Source: an uncultured Acetatifactor sp. (GTDB taxonomy: Bacteria; Bacillota; Clostridia; Lachnospirales; Lachnospiraceae). Taken from it: DNA of 8,063 bases. Shown in pieces: positions 1 to 7,994 of the stretch. Within the stretch, counting starts at the first letter, position 1, and each line of letters opens with the position of its first letter. Both the position numbers and the translations under genes were made by a program. Where the stretch lies: assembly GCA_947631715.1 (NCBI GenBank), contig CANRMK010000100.1, positions 1 through 8,063 of the forward strand, in the 5' to 3' direction. The notes beneath the pieces were generated by a model. The model searched no databases and was not told the DNA's origin. It saw nothing but the letters and a program-made list of their open reading frames with translations.

Positions 1-29
1 GAAAAATGATGTATAGTGTATGGAAGTAA

Positions 30-69
30 GGCGCAATGGAGCGGAAGATGGCTCCACTGCGCCTTTTTT
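30..69 (+). terminator. Intrinsic terminator in the gltB leader (possible attenuator)
   Basis: A 13-base left arm (GGCGCAATGGAGC, 30-42) pairs with GCTCCACTGCGCC (51-63) with one A/C mismatch. The loop is eight bases (GGAAGATG), and six T's follow at 64-69. This is a textbook rho-independent terminator reading rightwards. It ends 67 bases before the gltB start codon. No convincing sigma-A promoter is visible between it and gltB; the best match, TTGCGT/TAGGAT at 68-95, is weak. It is therefore either the end of an upstream gene or a regulated terminator within the gltB leader. Only 29 bases lie upstream, so an antiterminator cannot be judged. Confidence 0.85.
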
Positions 70-121
70 GCGTGAGCTGCAGGGAGTATTAGGATTACGG
101 CGGTTCACACAGGAAACGAAG

Positions 122-128
122 AAAGGAG
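122..128 (+). promoter_or_regulatory. gltB ribosome binding site (decides the start)
   Basis: AAAGGAG lies eight bases before the ATG at 137, which is ideal spacing. It supports 137 over the in-frame ATG at 20, whose extra 39 codons would translate through the terminator hairpin. It also disfavours the out-of-frame ATG at 130, which is only one base from the site. Confidence 0.9.
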
Positions 129-136
129 CATGGACA

Positions 137-3100
137 ATGTTTGAGGTAAAAAAGGAACAGCCCCGGGCGCCGCTTTACCGGGAAGAATTTGAACATGATA
201 ACTGCGGCATTGGCGCATGTGTGAACATTCATGGGGAAAAAAGCCGTGAAACGGTGGAGAATGCCCTGAGGATCGTGGAGAATCTGGAGCACCGCGCAGG
301 TAAGGACGCGGAGGGCAAGACCGGGGACGGCGTGGGTATCTTGACCCAGATCCCCCATAAATTTTTCTCTCGGGTGACGAAAGCCCTTGGGATCGACCTG
401 GGCAGAGAGAGAGAGTACGGCGTGGGCATGTTCTTCTTTCCCCAGGAGGAGCTTCGGCGCAACCAGGCGAAAAAGATGTTCGAGATCATTGTGGAGAAAG
501 AGGGGCTGGAGTTTTTAGGCTGGCGCGAGGTGCCCACCTTTCCCAATGTGCTGGGGCATAAGGCTGTGGAGTGTATGCCACACATCATGCAGGGCTTTGT
601 GAAGAAACCCGCCGACGTGGAAAAGGGGCTGCCTTTTGACCGCAGGCTCTATATAGCGAGAAGACTGTTTGAACAGTCCTCGGAGGATACTTATGTGGTG
701 TCTTTCTCCAGCCGTACCATTGTGTACAAGGGGATGTTCCTGGTGGGGCAGCTCCGCACTTTCTTTGCGGATCTCCAGAGCGAGGATTTTGAGTCCGCTA
801 TCGCCATGGTGCACTCCCGCTTTTCCACCAACACCACTCCCAGCTGGGAGAGGGCCCATCCCAACCGCCTGATGGTGCACAACGGGGAGATCAATACGAT
901 CCGGGGCAATGCCGACAAGATGCTGGCCCGGGAGGAAAATATGGAGTCGGATTATCTGAAGGGCCAGATGCACAAGGTACTGCCCGCCATCAGTAAGACA
1001 GGATCCGATTCCGCCATGCTGGACAATACGCTGGAATTCATGGTCATGAGCGGTATGGATCTGCCCCTGGCGGTGATGATCACCATTCCCGAGCCCTGGG
1101 CGAACGACAAGGCCATGTCCCAGAACAAACGGGATTTCTACCAGTATTACGCCACCATGATGGAGCCCTGGGACGGCCCCGCCTCCATTCTGTTCTCCGA
1201 CGGAGACATCATGGGAGCGGTGCTGGACCGGAACGGTCTGCGTCCCTCCAGATATATGATCACCGACGATGATACGCTGATCCTTTCCTCCGAGGTGGGC
1301 GTGCTGCCCATCGATCCCACTAAGATCAAGGTAAAGGAAAGGCTGCGCCCGGGCCGGATGCTTTTGGTGGACACTGTGAAAGGCCGGGTGATCTCCGATG
1401 AGGAGCTGAAAGAGCAGTATGCCTCCAGACAGCCTTACGGCGAGTGGCTGGACAGCAACCTGGTATTTTTAAAGGATCTGCATATCCCCAACCTGAGAGT
1501 GCCGGAGTACACTTACGAGGAGCGCCAGCGGATGCAGAAAGCCTTTGGCTACACCTATGATGAATTAAAGACCAGCATTCTTCCCATGGCCAAGACCGGC
1601 TCGGAGGCGATCGCCGCCATGGGCGTGGATACGCCGCTGCCTGTGCTCAGCAAGTCCAGGCACCCCCTGTTCCATTATTTTAAACAGCTGTTCGCACAGG
1701 TGACCAACCCGCCCATCGACGCGATCCGGGAGGAGATCGTTACCTCCACTACCGTCTATATCGGGACGGAGGGCAATATTCTCCATGAGACGCCCAAGAA
1801 CTGCAATATGCTCCGTGTGAACAACCCCATCCTGACCAACACTGACCTCTTGAAGATCAAGAGCATGAAAGTGGAGGGCTTCAAGGTGGAAGTGGTTCCC
1901 ATTACCTATTATAAGAATACCAGTCTGGAGAGAGCGATCGACAGGCTGTTCGTGGAGGTGGACAGGGCATACCGGGACGGGGTGAATATCCTGATCCTCT
2001 CCGACAGAGGCGTGGACGAGAACCATGTGCCCATTCCGTCCCTGCTGGCAGTGTCCGCCCTGAACCAGTATCTTGTGCGGACAAAGAAGCGCACCCGCGT
2101 GGCGCTGATCTTAGAGTCCGGGGAGCCCAGGGAGGTCCATCATTTTGCCACTCTGTTAGGCTATGGCGCCTGTGCTATCAACCCTTATCTGGCCCAGGAC
2201 AGCATCAGGGAGCTCATCGACAACCATATGCTGGATAAGGACTACTATGCGGCGGTGAACGATTACAATAATGCGGTGCTCCACGGTATCGTAAAGATCG
2301 CCTCCAAGATGGGGATCAGCACCATCCAGTCCTACCAGGGTTCCCAGATCTTTGAGGCCATCGGCATCGCGCCGGAGGTGATCAGCAGATATTTCTCCAA
2401 CACGGTCTGCCGTGTGGGAGGCATTACCCTAAAGGATATCGAGAGGCAGGTGGACGAACTGCACTCCCAGGCGTTCGACCCTCTGGGGCTGGAGAACGAC
2501 CTGACCCTGGACAGCCCGGGCCATCATAAGATGCGGAGCGGCGGGGACGAGCATCTGTACAATCCCGCAACGATCCACATGCTTCAGGAATCCACCAGGC
2601 GGGGAGATTACAGTATGTTCAAACAGTATACCGCCATGGTGAACGATGAAAATTCTGTCCGCAATCTGCGCGGGCTTATGGATTTCAACTATCCGAAAAA
2701 GGGCATCAAAATAGAGGACGTAGAGCCTGTGGAGTCCATTGTGACCCGGTTCAAGACAGGCGCCATGTCCTATGGCTCCATTTCCAGAGAGGCTCATGAG
2801 ACCATGGCCATCGCTATGAACCGGCTCCATGGCAAGAGCAATTCCGGCGAGGGCGGCGAGGATCTGGAGAGGCTGACAGTAGGCCCTGACGGACTGGACA
2901 GATGCTCCGCCATCAAGCAGGTGGCCAGCGGACGGTTCGGTGTCACCAGCCGCTATCTTGTCAGCGCAAAGGAGATCCAGATCAAGATGGCGCAGGGCGC
3001 AAAGCCCGGCGAGGGCGGGCATCTGCCCGGGGGAAAGGTGTATCCCTGGATCGCAAAGACCCGCCATTCTACCCCCGGCGTGTCCCTGATCTCCCCGCCG

Positions 3101-4687
3101 CCTCATCACGATATCTATTCTATCGAGGACCTGGCGCAGCTGATCTATGACCTGAAAAATGCCAATAAGGACGCCAGGATCTCCGTGAAGCTGGTGTCGG
3201 AGGCGGGCGTGGGCACTGTGGCAGCAGGCGTGGCAAAGGCCGGGGCTCAGGTGGTCCTGGTGTCCGGCTATGATGGCGGAACCGGCGCGGCGCCCAGAAG
3301 CTCCATTCACAATGCGGGACTGCCCTGGGAGCTGGGACTGGCGGAGACCCACCAGACCCTGATCATGAACGGCCTGCGGAACAAGGTCCGCATTGAGACA
3401 GACGGAAAGCTGATGAGCGGCCGGGATGTGGCCATTGCCGCTATCTTGGGCGCGGAGGAATTCGGTTTTGCGACGGCGCCCCTGGTGACCATGGGCTGCG
3501 TGATGATGCGCGTCTGCAACCTGGATACCTGCCCGGTGGGCGTGGCTACCCAGAATCCGGAGCTTCGGAAGAATTTCCGGGGCAAGCCGGAGTATGTGGA
3601 GAACTTTATGAAATTTATCGCCCAGGAGCTTCGGGAGTACATGGCGGCTCTGGGCGTGCGCACAGTGGATGAGCTGGTGGGCCGCACGGATCTTCTGAAA
3701 GTGAAAGAGGGGCTTACGGACCAGCAGAAACAGATCGACCTGACCCAGATCCTGAGCAATCCCTATCGGGACGCAAAGCAGAAAGTTACCTTTGACCCGA
3801 AGCAGGTGTACGACTTTGAGCTGGAGAAGACCCTGGACGAAAAGGTGCTGTTAAAGCAGCTGGGCAAGGCCATCAGCGAGGGCCAGAAGCGCAGCATCGA
3901 GGTGGATGTGAGCAATACGGACCGTGCGTTCGGCACGATCTTAGGCAGCGAGATCACAAAGCGGCTGGGAGACAATGTGGAGGAGGACACTTATAGAGTG
4001 CTGTGCAACGGCGCGGGGGGCCAGTCCTTTGGCGCATTCATTCCCAAGGGACTTACCCTGGAGCTGGTGGGCGACAGCAACGATTACTTCGGCAAGGGCC
4101 TTTCCGGCGGCAAGCTCATCGTATACCCGCCCAAGGGGAGCAGCTTCAGGGCGGAGGAAAACATCATCGTCGGGAATGTGGCTCTGTACGGGGCTACCAG
4201 CGGCAAGGCGTTCATCAACGGCGTGGCTGGGGAACGGTTCTGCGTCCGCAACTCCGGCGCCATTGCAGTGGTGGAGGGCGTGGGCGACCACGGCTGTGAG
4301 TACATGACCGGAGGGCGCGTGGTAGTGCTGGGGCGCACCGGGAAGAACTTCGCCGCAGGCATGAGCGGCGGCATCGCCTATGTGCTGGACGAGGGCAACG
4401 ATCTGTATAAGAGGCTGAACAAGGAGATGGTCTCCTCTAGTGAGATTACGTCCAAGTACGATGTGCTGGAGCTGAAAGGAATGATTCAGGAGCATGTGGC
4501 GCTGACCAACTCCGCCAAGGGAAAAGAGATCCTGGACAATTTCGGAGAGTATCTGCCTAAGTTCAAGAAGATCATTCCCCACGATTACGAGAGGGTGTTA
4601 AAGACCATCGTGCAGATGGAGGAGAAAGGCTTAAGTGCAGAGCAGGCGCAGATCGAGGCGTTCTATGCCAACACCAGAAAAGCATAA
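137..4687 (+). CDS. gltB: Glutamate synthase (NADPH), large (alpha) subunit
   Basis: This cytoplasmic enzyme combines glutamine and 2-oxoglutarate into two glutamates, using electrons passed from GltD. The protein has 1516 residues, the normal length for bacterial large subunits. Residues 1-22 form a short propeptide, and Cys23 (in HDNCGIG) is the expected N-terminal nucleophile of the class II glutaminase domain (about 23-420). That domain also shows HSRFSTN (226-232) and HNGEINT (248-254). A central domain follows, then the FMN and 2-oxoglutarate barrel with KSNSGEGGED (about 900-909), KPGEGG (956-961) and GGTGAAP (from 1047). The 3Fe-4S cysteines are C1121, C1127 and C1132 (C-x5-C-x4-C). 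The C-terminal GXGXG beta-helix domain starts near 1288 (VLCNGAGGQSFGAF). No frameshift or missing key residue was found. It is the first gene of an operon with gltD, 51 bases downstream. Some Gram-positive species name this subunit gltA. Confidence 0.98.
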   Translation: MFEVKKEQPRAPLYREEFEHDNCGIGACVNIHGEKSRETVENALRIVENLEHRAGKDAEGKTGDGVGILTQIPHKFFSRVTKALGIDLGREREYGVGMFFFPQEELRRNQAKKMFEIIVEKEGLEFLGWREVPTFPNVLGHKAVECMPHIMQGFVKKPADVEKGLPFDRRLYIARRLFEQSSEDTYVVSFSSRTIVYKGMFLVGQLRTFFADLQSEDFESAIAMVHSRFSTNTTPSWERAHPNRLMVHNGEINTIRGNADKMLAREENMESDYLKGQMHKVLPAISKTGSDSAMLDNTLEFMVMSGMDLPLAVMITIPEPWANDKAMSQNKRDFYQYYATMMEPWDGPASILFSDGDIMGAVLDRNGLRPSRYMITDDDTLILSSEVGVLPIDPTKIKVKERLRPGRMLLVDTVKGRVISDEELKEQYASRQPYGEWLDSNLVFLKDLHIPNLRVPEYTYEERQRMQKAFGYTYDELKTSILPMAKTGSEAIAAMGVDTPLPVLSKSRHPLFHYFKQLFAQVTNPPIDAIREEIVTSTTVYIGTEGNILHETPKNCNMLRVNNPILTNTDLLKIKSMKVEGFKVEVVPITYYKNTSLERAIDRLFVEVDRAYRDGVNILILSDRGVDENHVPIPSLLAVSALNQYLVRTKKRTRVALILESGEPREVHHFATLLGYGACAINPYLAQDSIRELIDNHMLDKDYYAAVNDYNNAVLHGIVKIASKMGISTIQSYQGSQIFEAIGIAPEVISRYFSNTVCRVGGITLKDIERQVDELHSQAFDPLGLENDLTLDSPGHHKMRSGGDEHLYNPATIHMLQESTRRGDYSMFKQYTAMVNDENSVRNLRGLMDFNYPKKGIKIEDVEPVESIVTRFKTGAMSYGSISREAHETMAIAMNRLHGKSNSGEGGEDLERLTVGPDGLDRCSAIKQVASGRFGVTSRYLVSAKEIQIKMAQGAKPGEGGHLPGGKVYPWIAKTRHSTPGVSLISPPPHHDIYSIEDLAQLIYDLKNANKDARISVKLVSEAGVGTVAAGVAKAGAQVVLVSGYDGGTGAAPRSSIHNAGLPWELGLAETHQTLIMNGLRNKVRIETDGKLMSGRDVAIAAILGAEEFGFATAPLVTMGCVMMRVCNLDTCPVGVATQNPELRKNFRGKPEYVENFMKFIAQELREYMAALGVRTVDELVGRTDLLKVKEGLTDQQKQIDLTQILSNPYRDAKQKVTFDPKQVYDFELEKTLDEKVLLKQLGKAISEGQKRSIEVDVSNTDRAFGTILGSEITKRLGDNVEEDTYRVLCNGAGGQSFGAFIPKGLTLELVGDSNDYFGKGLSGGKLIVYPPKGSSFRAEENIIVGNVALYGATSGKAFINGVAGERFCVRNSGAIAVVEGVGDHGCEYMTGGRVVVLGRTGKNFAAGMSGGIAYVLDEGNDLYKRLNKEMVSSSEITSKYDVLELKGMIQEHVALTNSAKGKEILDNFGEYLPKFKKIIPHDYERVLKTIVQMEEKGLSAEQAQIEAFYANTRKA

Positions 4688-4707
4688 AGGGTGAGATGGA
4701 ATCTTAT

Positions 4708-4722
4708 GCCGCCTGGGGCGGC
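4708..4722 (+). other. GC-rich hairpin between gltB and gltD
   Basis: GCCGCC (4708-4713) and GGCGGC (4717-4722) form a perfect 6-bp stem with a three-base TGG loop, 21 bases after the gltB stop codon. No T tract follows, so it should not terminate transcription. It could stabilise or help process the gltBD message, or set the gltB to gltD ratio. A related hairpin lies after gltD at 6251-6270. Confidence 0.6.
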
Positions 4723-4738
4723 GGAAATGGAGTAAAAG

Positions 4739-6232
<1,494 letters not shown>

Positions 6233-6250
6233 TGTGAAGAGAAGTGATTG

Positions 6251-6270
6251 ATGCCGTCTGGAGGCGGTAT
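6251..6270 (+). other. Hairpin after gltD, related to the gltB-gltD hairpin
   Basis: ATGCCGTC (6251-6258) pairs with GGCGGTAT (6263-6270), including two G-U pairs, around a TGGA loop. It shares the core ATGCCGYCTGG(A)GGCGG with the hairpin near 4706-4724. No T tract follows. A second small hairpin, GACTG/CAGTC with a six-base loop, sits at 6280-6295. The 83-base stretch between the gltD stop and the lysR stop holds no gene. Confidence 0.5.
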
Positions 6271-6315
6271 TGGGGGAATGACTGTGATGTCAGTCCGGCA
6301 AAAGTACAATTAAGA

Positions 6316-7269
6316 TCATATGGAATGCTGTCCTGACAGATCACGGATCTGCGGGGCAGCATTTTTTTGCGGATCCTCGTTCAAAGGAATAGTGACGTTT
6401 TCAAATCTCTCTTTGCAAATCGTCAAAGCGCGCTCTTGCAATGAATAAAACCGTTTGTTTTTGTGATAAGCAAGAAGATAATCCCGGTTAAGATCGCAGT
6501 CGGTTATCGTGACCGTTTTTAATTTTCCCTGTTCGACACATTCTTTGACCAGATTATGCGGCAGGACGGCGATTCCGTTTCCGGCTACAGCACAGGCGAT
6601 CAACGCTTGATTACTTGCCGATTCTATCATCGGCGTTACGGCAAGATTGTTGACCGAAAGCACAGCGTTCAATAAATCCCTTGACGCACTGCCGGGTTCC
6701 CGCAGAAGTAGAGGGTATGTTGTCAGCTTCTGCAAAGTGATTTCCTTTGAAACCGCAAATTGGCAGGAGGAAACTGCTGTTAGTCGGTCTTGGAACACAG
6801 CCTGCGTTATAAGGTGATTGGAACGAATACTGCCTTCCACAAACGCAAAGTCAAGACTTCCGTTCATGAGCAATCCCTCGATCACCGATGTCTGCTGGAT
6901 TATAATGGATAAGCGAATCTGCGGCAATTCCCTCTGGATTGCCGCAACCATTTGCGGAACGAACAGCCTGCCGATAGTGAGAGATGCACCGATGTGTAAA
7001 TCTGTATTCGTTTCGCTTTCCCGTGCGAGTTGTTCAAAGTCATCGAAGGAAGCAACGGTTTCTTTCGCTTTTGCAAGCAACCGTTTCCCACTGTCCGTCA
7101 AGACAAGCCGATTGCCGATGCGGTCAAATAAAATCACGTTGTAGTATTTTTCAATCTCCGATATGGTCTGACTGACTGCGGGCTGGGCAACATATAGGGC
7201 GCTTGCCGCCTTTGTGATCCCGCCCGCTTCACAAACCGCAATAAAAGTTTTCAGATGCCGCACCGTCAT
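6316..7269 (-). CDS. LysR-family transcriptional regulator
   Basis: A 317-residue DNA-binding regulator. The winged helix-turn-helix occupies about residues 3-62, with AQPAVSQTI (28-36) as the recognition region, followed by the linker helix. An effector-binding domain covers about 88-290 and contains LREPGSASR (R190-R197). That resembles the LREPGSGTR signature of the CysL/CbbR branch of the family. The ATG at 7269 is chosen because GAAAGG (7280-7285) lies ten bases upstream. An in-frame GTG at 7287 would add six residues but has no good ribosome site. The gene is divergent from chr, the usual arrangement for a LysR protein and its target. The tail is odd: residues from about 301 to 317 (QKNAAPQIRDLSGQHSI) are encoded by the antisense of the gltBD terminator. 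LysR proteins usually end near 290-300. No terminator of its own is visible, so its transcript may run antisense into gltD. The effector is unknown. Confidence 0.93.
   Translation of the reverse strand: MTVRHLKTFIAVCEAGGITKAASALYVAQPAVSQTISEIEKYYNVILFDRIGNRLVLTDSGKRLLAKAKETVASFDDFEQLARESETNTDLHIGASLTIGRLFVPQMVAAIQRELPQIRLSIIIQQTSVIEGLLMNGSLDFAFVEGSIRSNHLITQAVFQDRLTAVSSCQFAVSKEITLQKLTTYPLLLREPGSASRDLLNAVLSVNNLAVTPMIESASNQALIACAVAGNGIAVLPHNLVKECVEQGKLKTVTITDCDLNRDYLLAYHKNKRFYSLQERALTICKERFENVTIPLNEDPQKNAAPQIRDLSGQHSI
6324..6368 (+). terminator. Intrinsic terminator of the gltBD operon
   Basis: AATGCTGTCCTG (6324-6335) and CAGATC (6337-6342) pair with GATCTG (6346-6351) and the arm at 6352-6363. 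The loop is ACG, A6336 is bulged, and two T-G pairs occur. The stem is about 18 bp. The T tract spans 6362-6368, and its first two T's also pair within the stem. It lies about 90 bases after the gltD stop. The minus-strand side of the hairpin has no T tract, so it should work only for gltBD and not for lysR. Confidence 0.9.
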
Positions 7270-7279
7270 GTTTATATAA

Positions 7280-7285
7280 CCTTTC
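7280..7285 (-). promoter_or_regulatory. lysR ribosome binding site (decides the start)
   Basis: On the minus strand GAAAGG is followed by ten bases and the ATG at 7269. Spacing is slightly long, but this is the only good site. It favours a protein starting MTVRHLKTF, as is typical for LysR proteins. Confidence 0.65.
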
Positions 7286-7286
7286 A

Positions 7287-7325
7287 CTTATTGATTTAAT
7301 AAGATTATATTATTTTACTTATTGA
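7287..7325. promoter_or_regulatory. Candidate LysR operator: inverted repeat plus duplicated half site
   Basis: CTTATT-GATTT-AATAAG (7287-7303) is a perfect inverted repeat. It contains the LysR-type T-N11-A pattern (T7289 to A7301) and reads CTTAT-N7-ATAAG. The nine bases ACTTATTGA at 7286-7294 recur exactly at 7317-7325, 31 bases away, about three helical turns. The second copy runs into the palindrome TTGAC-C-GTCAA (7322-7332). The first site covers the predicted lysR start of transcription, which fits autorepression. The second overlaps both promoters. Binding is inferred from pattern only. Confidence 0.6.
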
Positions 7326-7332
7326 CCGTCAA
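7304..7332 (-). promoter_or_regulatory. Sigma-A promoter of lysR
   Basis: On the minus strand TTGACG (7332-7327) is followed by a 17-base spacer and a perfect TATAAT (7309-7304). The expected start of transcription is near 7297, giving a short leader of about 28 bases. Its -35 box lies inside the spacer of the divergent chr promoter, so the two promoters probably compete. Confidence 0.85.
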
Positions 7333-7342
7333 GTGCTATACT
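7314..7342 (+). promoter_or_regulatory. Extended -10 promoter of the chr gene
   Basis: TTTACT (7314-7319), a 17-base spacer and TATACT (7337-7342) form a moderate sigma-A promoter. It is strengthened by the extended -10 motif TGC at 7334-7336. Transcription would start near 7349, about 50 bases before the start codon. The weak -35 box fits a promoter needing activation by the LysR protein. Confidence 0.7.
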
Positions 7343-7400
7343 GAAATGAGTCAACGGGAGGCAGGTGTAATTCTCTATTGTGTAACGAGGTATATGACGG

Positions 7401-7994
7401 ATGGAAAATCGAATGAAAAAGCTATTTAACCTCTTTTTGACCATGCTGAAAATCGGTCTGTTTACCTTTGGCGGCGGATATGCCATGATTGCGCTGCTGG
7501 AAAATGAATTTGTTTCCAAACGCCGTTTTATGCAGACAGATGAATTCTCGGACATGGTCGCCATAGCCGAATCCACGCCCGGACCGATCGCCATCAATGC
7601 CGCCACCTATATCGGCTATCAGCAAAACGGTGTTCTCGGTTCGGCTGCCGCTACGGTGGGCGTCTGTATTCCGTCCTTTGTGATCATCTTTTTGATCTCT
7701 CTGTTCTTTGACGCTTTTCAGCAGATACGGTGGGTGGCAGCGGCGTTCAAGGGGATCCAGATTGGCGTGGTCGTTCTGATCCTGTCGGCAGGACTAAAAA
7801 TGCTGCGGCAAATGCAGAAAACGATCTATAACATCGTGTGCGTCGCTCTGACGATGATCTGCCTTGTGTTATGCTCGCTGTTTGCCGTAAACTTTTCGTC
7901 GGTTTTCTATATCCTTATCGGTGCGCTGATCGGTATAGGCGTTTATTCCGTGAAACGGCTGAGTGAACGCAGGAAAACGGAGGCGAAAGTTTGA
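7401..7994 (+). CDS. CHR (chromate transporter family) half-size membrane protein
   Basis: A 197-residue inner-membrane protein with one CHR domain. Conserved family signatures are visible: FTFGGGYAMIALLENEFV (about 21-38) and AESTPGPIAINAATYIGY (56-73). Hydrophobic, probably membrane-spanning stretches follow at roughly 76-100, 112-132, 140-162 and 165-185. The C-terminus is short and charged (KRLSERRKTEAKV). Full-length ChrA is about twice this size with two CHR domains. Half-size CHR proteins commonly come in adjacent pairs, so a partner may lie beyond the right edge. The start has a modest site (CGAGG, 7386-7390) ten bases upstream; the ATG at 7413 is an alternative. The family exports chromate or moves sulphate-like anions, but the substrate here is not known. 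The stop codon lies within the first copy of a repeat (AAGTTTGAAAGTAAAC), so the last residues may not be ancestral. Confidence 0.9.
   Translation: MENRMKKLFNLFLTMLKIGLFTFGGGYAMIALLENEFVSKRRFMQTDEFSDMVAIAESTPGPIAINAATYIGYQQNGVLGSAAATVGVCIPSFVIIFLISLFFDAFQQIRWVAAAFKGIQIGVVVLILSAGLKMLRQMQKTIYNIVCVALTMICLVLCSLFAVNFSSVFYILIGALIGIGVYSVKRLSERRKTEAKV

Noticed and set aside
20..136. Upstream in-frame ATG at 20 as the gltB start
   Set aside because: It would translate the terminator hairpin, lacks a ribosome site, and makes the propeptide much longer than usual. The ATG at 137 has an ideal AAAGGAG.
130..144. Four-codon reading frame (MDNV, then stop) overlapping the gltB start
   Set aside because: Its ATG is only one base from the ribosome site, and nothing indicates translational coupling.
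2429..3352. Long 307-codon open frame antisense to gltB
   Set aside because: It lies wholly opposite a conserved GltB domain, is rich in His, Leu and Gly as expected of GC-rich shadow frames, and has no recognisable domain.
6316..7269. LysR gene as GltC, the known activator of glutamate synthase in Bacillus
   Set aside because: GltC is encoded divergently upstream of its operon. This gene converges on gltD past a terminator and is divergent from chr, where the operator-like repeats lie.
7322..7342. TTGACC with TATACT as a single chr promoter
   Set aside because: The spacer would be only nine bases, too short for sigma-A. TTTACT at 7314 with a 17-base spacer fits better.
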